64,000 nt of DNA from Anomaloglossus baeobatrachus (Eukaryota; Chordata; Amphibia; Anura; Aromobatidae), in the NCBI RefSeq assembly GCF_048569485.1, contig NW_027442251.1, forward strand, positions 186,001 to 250,000, given 5' to 3'. A program made the translations under genes and the position numbers. Position 1 is the first letter of the stretch; each line of letters opens with the position of its first letter. The notes beneath the pieces are model-generated. The model had not been told where the DNA came from, did not search any database, and was given only the letters and a program-made list of their open reading frames with translations. This document shows, one piece after another, positions 55,191 through 64,000 of the stretch.

Positions 55191-56591
55191 AGTGGGTGTA
55201 TTATAGTATAGCCCTTTGGCAGGGCAGCCAAAAATTGGGAGGCTCCACGTTGTCCCTGCATAGAGACGTGCATGAGGGCCTCAAAACATTGTTCCCATTG
55301 CAAAGGAGCGGGTCTCCTGTCGTTGTAATGTCCATTCTGCAAAGAATGGGCGAAAAAATTTACCACTGGGGGTATACCTGAAACAAAGGCCTAACTCTTG
55401 TAACGGTCATCATGGTGGCGCATGAGGAGAAGGAGGAGCAGTCCAGCGATTATCCAAAGTCCAGAAGTGTGTACCCATGGGTGACTGGAGGTACATGGCA
55501 AATTCCCGTTACAAACTTTAAATTCCGCTCTCATTTGCTGGTGGTGTGGTGAAGTCTGGCCCAATCCAACCCTTGTTCATCTTGATCAGAGTCAGCCTGT
55601 CAGCATTTTCAGTTGACAGGCGGGTGCGTTTATCTGTAATGATTCCACCTGCGGCACTAAAAACACGCTCTGACAAAACGCTAGCGGCAGGGCAGGCCAG
55701 GACTTCCAAGGCGTAGAGAGCCAATTCATGCCACGTGTCCACCTTGGATACCCAATAATTGTAAGGCACAGAGGAATGTCGGAGTACAGTTGTTCGATCT
55801 GCAAGGTACTCCTTGAGCATCTGGGCAAACTTAGGATTTCTTGTGGCACTACCCCGCACCTCAGGGGCTGTGGTACGTGAGGGGCTGAGAAAACTGTCCC
55901 ACATCTTAAAGACTGTTCCCCTACCTCTGGCGGATTGGACTTGTGCCTCTCTCGGCTGTACGCCTTGGTTGTCCACTGATTCCTGACCTATGCCGCTAGC
56001 GTTTTGTGAGGGGAATGCTTTGCCTACTTCCGTGACTATGGCCTTCCGGAACTGCTGCATTTTGGTTGACCTCTCCGCCTCGGGAATAAGAGACATAAAG
56101 TTCTCCTTGTAGCGTGGGTCTAACAGTGTTACCAACCAGTAATGATTGTCGGCCAAGATGTTCTTAAAGCGAGGGTCACGAGACAGGCAGCTTACCATAA
56201 AGTCAGCCATGTGCGCCAGACTCTTAACAGCCAGGACTTCAGTAGCCTGACCAACACGTTGACTGAACATGCTGTCCTCCTCCTCCTCCTCCTCCTCCTC
56301 ATCTACCCTGTCCTCTGGCCAGCCACGCTGAACCGAGGATATGACTGGTGTGCATGTCATATCCTCAATTTGGCCGGAGATTTGCTCCATGTCTTCATCC
56401 TCCTCCTCGTCATAGTCCTCCACTGCACGTTGTGATGAGACGAGGCTGGGCTGTGTGTTATCACCCACACCCACTACTGTTTCTTGCTGCAACTCATCGC
56501 GCTCCGCCTGCAATGCATCATGTTTGGTTTTGAGCAGAGACCGTTTTAGAAGGCAGAGTAGCGGTATGGTGACGCTAATAATGGCGTCATC
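55191..56591 (-). mobile_element. hAT fragment (H4), transposase 3' part
   Basis: Inverted copy of 3,156 to about 4,560: less than one 118-bp unit and the last third of the transposase. Both ends are duplication junctions. The inner breakpoint in the transposase (GATGACGCC) is the same base as in H1, so H1 and H4 share a single rearrangement history. Confidence 0.88.
55518..56591 (-). pseudogene. hAT transposase, C-terminal fragment (H4)
   Basis: Same C-terminal part as at 3,156-4,229, open to the stop, with the hATC domain. It has no start and no catalytic aspartates. Confidence 0.88.
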
Positions 56592-56879
56592 TTATACCTT
56601 TATGATGTTATTGTTTATTCTAAAGCAAACAAGATTTTAGGGTGTATAAAAAGGGAGATTAGATCCGGTGATCCCAACGTATTGTTAACCCTCTATAAAT
56701 CACTTGAAGATTTCCGCTTCAAAGGCAGTGCCTTGATCTGTGAGGACTCTCTCTGAGTAGCCATGAGGTCTGCATAAGTGTGCTTGGAAGACCTTCGCTG
56801 CAGTATGGGCCATTAGATCTTTGACTTGTACCACAACCATAAATCTCGAGTAGTTGTCTACCATCGTAAGTGCATACGT
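56592..56879 (-). mobile_element. LINE scrap and Gypsy-2 integrase fossil, copy 4
   Basis: 56,592-56,705 carries the Gypsy-2/LINE junction sequence of 14,840-14,950 on the plus strand. 56,706-56,879 is integrase core on the minus strand (TYALTMVDNYSRF, VLTDQGTAFEAEIF). Broken. Confidence 0.7.
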
Positions 56880-57155
56880 GAGCTCACCTCGATATTCTGC
56901 AACAAAACTCCCTTTTTCGATTTCAGTTTCAGCAAACACTCCTCTTCCTGTAGAAAATATTTATCATTACCTAAGACAGTCATTCTAATGCATGACAATA
57001 TTAAGGCAATTTAGTTAAAACTTGTTTTAACTCACCTTTAAGGGGATTGATGTATTTCATGGTCAATCCAGGTTTGTCAGTGATGGCACTGACATAATGT
57101 ATGGCGTCTTTTTCGGTCGTTATCCTTTGCCTTTTCATTGTGAAAATCCAGTTGC
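56880..57155 (-). pseudogene. KMT5A-like SET-domain exon pair, copy 4
   Basis: Exons 57,036-57,155 and 56,880-56,947 on the minus strand, splice sites kept. It differs from the others at single bases, including P to T at the ITPEKD block (ITTEKD) and a synonymous change in the GEL codons. Confidence 0.7.
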
Positions 57156-57209
57156 CTATATCAAAGCAAATTCTACTACTTGTAAAGTATGCAGAAAATG
57201 AAATGTAGA

Positions 57210-58635
57210 ACATATAACATCAACTACTTAGGAACGCATCATAGGTTAGTACTTAAAAGGATATTGTCATGTTCTAGTCATAATGCAAGCTGGACATTTT
57301 TCATGTTACCCTGTAATCGCCGGCCTGTTCTAATGCTCACAAGCCAAGATATAGGCTCAGCTGCTAAGGCTTCCCTCTGCCTTCTGAATGAAAATTGAAT
57401 ATGTCTGGCTCACTGTGTATATAGCAGGTGCTCAGAAAAAATAAGAGTCAATTCAATAGAAATAGCTCTGGCACACTATAGTGATCAATAACGTAAGAAA
57501 AGAACTCTTAGAATGCTGAAAATTCTTTATTTGTGCAAAAGGATAATTCATCCAACGTTTCGAGCTTGTTTTTAGGTCTTTATCAAGGATAAAGTTATCT
57601 AAGATCATAAAGGGTTACAAAACCATATAAACACGTAATTAGTACATAGTACAACATAACAGTACAATATATTGCTACTTGAGAGTACAATGGGTCAAAT
57701 GACCATGATGCACATACAAAAAAATTTTCCAAAGCCATAGTGAAAACATTTGTACTGAGGAAAGAAAATTTCCACATGACCTATCTGGAGAAACATTCTG
57801 GATCAAACAACCAAAAATAGTCAAGCAGGTAAATACACACCTATATGGATAACAGGATGATATGTGTTCAATTGTATAGCGTCATTGCCATTAAGGTACA
57901 AATGGAAAACTTGCAATCCTATATAGTGAAGGAAATGAACACATATCATATCAAAGAACACAGGAACATGGGTGTGAGAAAAACCTCAATGTTTATACTT
58001 TGTTCTTTATAATGGTGTGAACATGTATATGTCTCAGTACCTTATGAACTTGAGAATTCTAGTGAGTAGATGATGAAAGCCTATTCCAGAACTGGAATCG
58101 GTAAATAATTGTAGGTGGAATCTAAATGAAAAGATGGTACAAGTGTTATCATGACACGTGGGCTATAACACAATGGACCGTGTGACAAAGAAGAAAGGAG
58201 AGAAAGAAGAGGAAGAAAATGGAACTACCTGTAACATTACGTGATAGTCACTGGTAAGTATCACTTGACAATTCAGGTGAAAAAGGATTCCTTTATTAAA
58301 GGGTTCTCAGTCGCCTCAGGATCATGAAATACTAGGGTAAATGATATGAGAATGGGTAAGAAGCACCACTAAAGGAAATATGAGATGCAGGACATATATC
58401 TATAAACCCCTGAACTACATGATAGAAATAAAAAGAAGAAAAAAGAAAAAAAAGAAGAAAGAAGAAGAACACATAGAATGCGGAAAGAGAATGGGTACAA
58501 CTACCTGAGTTACTGCAGGGAGGCCCCTGGTAGGTATTGTGAGGGTTAGTGGAATTCCTTCACTGAAGGGTTCTCAGTTGCCTCAGGTTCGTGAAAAATG
58601 CTATAGACAAATAATGCCCGGAGAAAAGGGGTTCA
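57210..58635 (-). mobile_element. PLE-A terminal region, copy 4
   Basis: Direct copy of 15,560-16,985. Its hammerhead-like core (57,558-57,586, minus) carries a base change that weakens stem II (CGAGCTTG where the others have CGACCTTG). It continues into block A without a junction. Confidence 0.55.
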
Positions 58636-58983
58636 TATACAGCGAATAATGGTAATACAAGGTACATGTGTCCCATGTAATAGTATAAATATATATATAT
58701 GCTCTACACCAGAAATAGAAAGTAGTCCCTCTGCCTTCTGTCTAGGTGCCCTGAGTTATGTCCTGTAAACTGTCACAGTGACCTAGACACACATGTGTAG
58801 TAGGGGAATATCCCTGCTGAGATGCCAGTGCTAGAGCACTCGTTTGCTGTGGAGTTGAACGCTATGTGAGTAGTTCTTACCTTCAATGAGCAGAAGTCTC
58901 TTTTTTCAGATTTCAATATCTCTGTGGGTATCTGGCAGAAATATGGAATACTCTTTACTGCTAAGACCCTGTACACCACTCCC

Positions 58984-59564
58984 ACTAAAGGGGGCTTTAC
59001 ACGCTGCGACATCGCTAATGCGGAGTCGTTGGGGTCACGGAATTTGTGACGCACATCCGGCCGCATTAGCGATGTTGCTGCGTGTGATACCGATGAGCGA
59101 TTTTGCATCGTTGCAAAAACGTGCAAAATCGCTCATCGGTGACATGGGTCTCCATTCTCGATTATCGTTACTGCAGCAGTAACGATGTAGTTCGTCGCTC
59201 CTGCGGCAGCACACATCGCTCCGTGTGACACCGCAGAAACGAGGAACCTCTCCTTACCTGCCTCCCAGCCGCTATGAGGAAGGAAGGAGGTGGGCGGGAT
59301 GTTCCGGCCACTCATCTCCGCCCCTCCGCTGCTATTGGGCCGTCGCTCAGTGACGTCGCTGTGACGCCGCACGGACCGCCCCCTTAGAAAGGAGGCGGTT
59401 CGCCGGACACAGCGACGTCGCCGGGCAGGTAAGTATGTGTGACGGGTCTGGTCAGTGTTGTGCGGCATGGGCAACGATTTGCCCGTGTCGCGCAACAGAT
59501 GGGGGCAGGTACCCACACTAGCGATATCGGGACCGATATCGCAGTGTGTAAAGTAGCCTTTAGT
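58984..59564 (+). mobile_element. MITE, copy 4
   Basis: Same element and same flanks as 357-937, with scattered substitutions. Confidence 0.7.
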
Positions 59565-60793
59565 CACATGACCAAGACTGTATCTGTGTCCCTACAACAC
59601 ACTTGAGACAAATGTGTGTGTGAGCCTGCATTGTGGGGTATATATAATATATTATAGAGCTGGGAAGGATCATTCTAAGCAGTGAGCTGTTCCAGTATTT
59701 GTAGGAAAATACCCAGTAGAAGCATCAAACACAGCACCAATACCTCCCATCAGTATTCCACCACAGTGCCATGTAACCCATGCCCTACACTCCCATCTAC
59801 ACCAATACTATACAGGCACAAACTAGTATATCTGACTAAAAGCCCCCAAAATATGAAGAACGGCCTATAGTTGAGTGTGGATATAAAATCTATGTGAGCA
59901 GAGCTAGAATAGAAATCACTGATCGCATTGAAGTCATTCTGACCATAAATCACCATGATATCAAGGTGAGGAGTTGTGTGTTACTGCTGGGAGGAAAGGG
60001 TTAACAGTGGAATATTAAGGTGCATTTCTGTGTGCAGTGTTACTATTCAATGTAACAATTCAGTATGAGCTGCTCTTGGTGCCGGGGGAGGGAGATGCTC
60101 TCCTGAGCAAGATAGATGGGGAATGAACATGATATCTATATAGTGTAAGGCAGGGGGTCTCAAACCAGGTGATCATGTCTGATCAACTGGTTACATTATG
60201 TCTGATTACCTTGTCTAACAGTTTTTTCTCCCCTTTCTTTACCTTCCAGGTTCCCATAGTCACGTGAAATATCCCTGTTGCACTTGATTACGGCTCACTA
60301 TTCACTATAGGATGTCTTATATCTAACATCACACTCTCACCCATCAGCACTCTATAGGTTTGTATAAGGTATGCGCTTACACATCCGGTCCTCCATAGGT
60401 ATTTCCACTTATGTAACACTATCCCTATGATCACTCATAACTCATACCCTTGTAGTCAATTACAGCCTCCTCTCTCCCCCCTCCCCTTCTCCCTTTCCAT
60501 CTATAATTTTGCCAGTACAATATTAGTTTACATTAGGCACACACTCACATATTCCTTTCCTTAGTGATTTATTGTAATTCACATTCACATACAATTCTCT
60601 ATGCCTGCCCCATTACTACATTCATACCTACTTGACCCTATCCTGATACCCCTTGTCTCACCTTGTTGGTCCCTACACCTGTTATCATGTCCTTTCCTGT
60701 GTCTGTCTTGTCACACAACACATTTTAGCATATAACTTGTGCTCCTTATTACCTGTCCTGCCTATTAGAATTATGTCCATTATGTCCATGCAT

Positions 60794-61138
60794 GGCCCAA
60801 TGAATCAAGTCTGTACTTCATATTCATGGTTTAAGCCTTTGGGTTCCAATGTGCCCAGAGTATATATCCAGAAAGATTCCCTTTCTTTGAGCTTCCTAAT
60901 TCTATTGCCTCCTCTGCGTATGGCTTGGACATGTTCGATGACTTGGAATCTTAATTGGATCACTGTGTGATTATGCGTCACAAAATGGTGTGGGACTGGT
61001 AATAGAATCTGCTTACAATGTATTGTTGACTTGTGTTTAGCTCAAAGAAAGAGAATCTTTCTGGATATGTACTCTGGGCATATTAGAACCCAAGGGCTTA
61101 AACCGTGAATATGAAGTAAAGACTTGATTCATTGGGCC
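60794..61138. mobile_element. PLE C-terminal inverted pair, copy 4
   Basis: Same pair of opposed PLE end fragments as 2,167-2,511. Confidence 0.6.
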
Positions 61139-61572
61139 GTGCACCATGTCACCAAGTGTCCAATTGCATTGTCCAATGGCTCACAATGGTTATGCGTTTT
61201 CATTGGATGGATAATCGAAGCCATGTTTTTTTCCTTTCTGTTGGGTTTGTTGTGTGAGTAGCCTATAGGATTAAGTTGGTTACCGCAGGCAGTGGATTTA
61301 ACTTCCTGTCTTTGGTCCAGTGGTAGATGGATTGTCTGGTCTATGAGCTGTTATTGGTTTGAATGCAGGTGAATGCCCATGGGCTGCTTATGACTGTGTA
61401 AAATAGTATTGATTCATGATGGATTTCAGACTACATGTAGATATCTTCAGTCTTTCTATCCACATCATTTAAATGAACATTATCCATGCAGCTTGAAATC
61501 CATCCAATAAGAGAAGCAACCTTGTACAACCAATCTGATAAGGGCACAGTATATCCTAAGGGAAGGTTATGG

Positions 61573-62214
61573 CTATAAAAGGGGACTTCTTGGAGTCACC
61601 AGGTTGTTGATGGATGTTGCATGATCTAGTCTAAGCTCTTAGGAGCTGGCTAGGGGATCAGAACCAGGATGCCTTGTGGACTCGGTCTAGGGACTTTGGC
61701 TTCAACTAGAGGATCACTTGGCTACATGGCTTCAATCTAGGGGCTCCAATTCCGATTGGAGATCATAACCGCAATCTAGGGATTTCGACTCCGGCTGCCA
61801 GGATTATACCATATCATCATACCAGAGACTACTTAAGGAAGAAACCCAGGTTGGACAATTTTGTCACCTGGCTACAGACTTTGCAGACCTCAGCCAGCTT
61901 CCTAAATCTGGCGCTATTCTATTGTCGGTGGGTGCCCGACAAATTACACAGCTATGTAAAATTTTGGTTTATGAAACTTCAAATCCAGTGACTGATTATT
62001 ATGTTTTCTAATGTCCTGATTTAAAAAAAAAAATAAATATTTTTTTTTAACCATCAAATATTGATTTTGTACAATCCATGTGTGAAGTTACATACAAGTG
62101 ACATGAACAAGAAAAATACTTATTGTAACCAAAAATATTCACAATTTTATATATAAAATACATTTATTTATTGTACAGTCATTCTGCAACTTTATTAGAA
62201 ATTTATTCTTGCAC
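61573..62214. other. Unique stretch with a TATA-like element
   Basis: CTATAAAAGG lies at 61,573-61,582 with CCAAT-like sequence about 70 bases upstream (near 61,503), a plausible promoter of an unidentified element or gene. Repeated CTAGGG(A/G)(C/T)T motifs follow (61,620-61,780). An A/T-rich part with poly-A and poly-T follows 62,020. No reading frame is supported. Confidence 0.4.
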
Positions 62215-62632
62215 TTTTTCCTTTTCTCTAGATCCCCCTTTTCTCTTATAGAAGGCCTGTGGATCTTCTCTGTGAAGCATCCGGCAATCATGTTCACGTT
62301 TCATTTACTTTGGTATCGTCGTTCCATCTCCTTGATATTCCGATGAAAACCTTCTTGTTCTTCCCACCAGCACCAAGGTTTTCAGACAAGTAGTCCAAAT
62401 AGGAATGTAAAAAATGTAACTTCAAATTCATTAGACAACCCAAGGCTTTGAAACGTTTCAGCATGTTCTCCACGATGGACTTAAATTTTGATTCTTTGTT
62501 GTTACCTAGAAACGTATTTATTGCTTCTTTCAAAGAGTCCCAAGCCCTTTTTTCAACAGTTTTCATTATTGTTTAAAACACGTCATCCTTCATTCATGGG
62601 TTTCTGAATATCCGAACCCACAAAAATGCTTT
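62215..62632 (-). pseudogene. Relic of a multicopy gene family, 3' part
   Basis: The minus strand encodes blocks I recognise from an uncharacterised, highly repeated animal protein family: FVGSDIQK, AWDSLKEAINTFLGNNK, LGCLMNLKLHFLHSYLDY, ENLGA, and in another frame FHRNIKEMERRYQ. The family is usually annotated as uncharacterised and behaves like a mobile-element gene; its function is unknown to me. The copy is broken and is separated from its upstream part by the solo LTR. Confidence 0.6.
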
Positions 62633-63425
62633 TGTGCTGCCCCTGTGCCAGCAGCCGCCGTTGGTCGGATCCAGACCTTCTAAGAGAGTGGCTCGACCCG
62701 GGGGTCTCGCGGACATGTCGAATAAAAGGAGGAATGTAGATGTATGGGCTAGGCCGTATTAAGTTTGTGACGCCACCAACGGTGTGTGGTGAGGTGGGAC
62801 ACCACCGCTGCCGTTATGGGATACCCGGGAGAGATGTAGTGGCAGCTGGATGTTAACCCCTCCGTGTGTAGGGATGATTGCCCCGGGGCCCAGTGTCTTT
62901 GTGCAGGGTATGGTGATGGCAAGGGCCGGCGCGCCTGAGCAAGCAGGGGGATTTTTGGTTACTCACAGTAAATGAATCACACGAGTCTTTCGGTAAACCA
63001 AAGGTGCTGGTGGCCTGCCGCCCCGGCCGGTTGCATTCAGGTCCCCCACCCAGGCTGGTGGTCGCTGTCCTTTACTCTGCACTTGTTTTTGTGTATGGTG
63101 GACTGCCTGGTCTGGAACTCAGGAGTCCGCTCCCGGCTGGATATGGCCTAAGGAGCCGTGCCCGCAGGCGCTGGCCCGTGGGATCTAAGGGCCCTGGCGG
63201 TGGCCTTATCCCTATCAGTGGGCTGTTGTCTTCTTTGAGGGACTTTAGGTGGGATAGGACCTATAATCCTGCCCTCAATCATTTAATTAGCTAGGCCGCT
63301 GTTTTCGGTCCTGGCTTCAGGGTCCTAGGTGACTAGGGTTTCAGGTCGGCTGTGTGTTTCCTAAGTGAGGAAAGGTGTTGTGCGGGGGCCTATCTGTAAC
63401 TACCTGGTTTTGCCAGGGCATCACA
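62633..63425 (-). mobile_element. Solo LTR of a Ty3/Gypsy-type element
   Basis: About 793 bp, reading on the minus strand from TGTGATGCCCTGG at 63,425 to GCAGCACA at 62,633. It interrupts the gene relic on both sides within one conserved block, and the flanking bases (GCTTT / CCTTC) are compatible with a worn short target duplication. GC-rich, with no internal coding region. It is older than the duplications elsewhere in the window. Confidence 0.65.
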
Positions 63426-63720
63426 CCTTCCTTCAGACTTGATTCTGACAGTCCCTGAAACTTGGTACACAGGTACTTAAACATCTCTCCTTCTTTCAGT
63501 AGCGCTTTCACAAACAGCTTCATCAGTCCAAGCTTACAGTGGAGTGGTGGCAAGAGAACTTTAGGTGGGATCAACTAAGCTTTATGCAACAATGTTCTTG
63601 AGTCCCGGTTACAAAGATGTTCTTGTTGGCCAATTTTTTTTGCTCCAGTGAAGAGTCCTAACCTGGCTTTCCAATTCACACAAAAAGCATGTGTTCTGCC
63701 TTCTTTTACGTAATGCTGTG
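63426..63720 (-). pseudogene. Relic of a multicopy gene family, 5' part
   Basis: The minus strand encodes VDPTKVLLPPLH and KLGLMKLFVKALLKEG followed by YLCTKFQGLS, the conserved segment just upstream of the FVG block at 62,600. It continues upstream in a different frame to about 63,720. Broken. Confidence 0.6.
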
Positions 63721-64000
63721 AATCTCTAGCATACAGCTAAACCCTAGTTCACATTTCAAATAAACAGACTGTGGAGTTCAATAGCCTTGATTTATTAGCT
63801 GGTAACGTGAACTTGATTGCAGTATACATGGAATATACAGTGAATATAGGAATATCCAAGATGCAGTTGAAGACAGAATACGGTATATCCAAGATACTGT
63901 TTTATACGGGTAAAAACTATAACAAGAAAATGATTACAGTCAGTACAGTGTTAATACAGAGTTAACATAGCATAACAGTACATGAGATGCAGTTCTTACG
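63721..64000. other. No recognisable feature
   Basis: AT-rich, with a short repeated TATCCAAGAT motif (63,846-63,896). I see no gene. Confidence 0.5.

Larger units (their letters stand above)
58636..61573 (+). repeat. Block A, right copy
   Basis: Direct repeat of 1-2,946, preceded by PLE-A and followed by unique sequence, so probably the ancestral arrangement. It holds MITE copy 4 (58,984-59,564) and PLE end fragments (60,794-61,138). The rest is unassigned and non-coding. Confidence 0.85.

Noticed and set aside
61573-61582. A confident host gene promoter
   Set aside because: A TATA-like box and a CCAAT-like box are present but no exon, splice site or coding region follows within the window.

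Overview
This is eukaryotic, repeat-dominated DNA, most likely from an amphibian and probably a frog. That is an inference from its mobile-element mix: BED/hATC hAT transposons, hammerhead-bearing Penelope-like elements (PLEs), Ty3/Gypsy relics, a vertebrate-type U2 snRNA sequence and a KMT5A-like SET-domain exon pair. I see no prokaryotic features, no CRISPR array and no complete host protein gene.

The window is organised by duplication. Nearly everything between about 1 and 61.6 kb is built from a small set of blocks in direct and inverted copies. Palindrome 1 has arms at about 12.58-18.35 and 20.06-25.85 kb, with a PLE at its centre. Palindrome 2 is larger, with arms at about 21.76-37.24 and 38.59-55.19 kb. 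Palindrome 3 is small, with arms at about 9.79-10.50 and 11.14-11.88 kb, and each of its arms holds a still smaller inverted repeat. Block A (1-2946) recurs directly at 58,636-61,573. The hAT-to-Gypsy block at 3.16-9.57 kb is a shortened direct copy of 42.0-49.1 kb. Arms differ by scattered substitutions, small indels and tandem-repeat copy number.

The main functional-looking item is one hAT insertion, whole at 37,911-45,294. It has 14-bp terminal inverted repeats, an 8-bp target duplication, 196-bp and 118-bp internal tandem repeats and an open single-exon transposase of about 1,111 aa from its likely start. The other hAT pieces (3,156-6,472; 30,386-37,236; 55,191-56,591) derive from the same insertion: both that reach the 3' end show the same target duplication. 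They were therefore copied by segmental duplication, not by transposition.

Between the hAT pieces lie broken Ty3/Gypsy fossils of two related families, LINE reverse-transcriptase scraps, three copies of a U2 snRNA gene split by a 188-bp insert, a divergent TATA promoter with a small intron, and four copies of a two-exon SET-domain fragment joined directly to Gypsy integrase sequence. The right end (61.6-64 kb) leaves the amplified zone and holds a repeated-family gene relic interrupted by a solo LTR. The whole looks like an ampliconic heterochromatic, B- or sex-chromosome-like region, or a piRNA-cluster-like locus, unless part of the palindromic structure is an assembly artefact.
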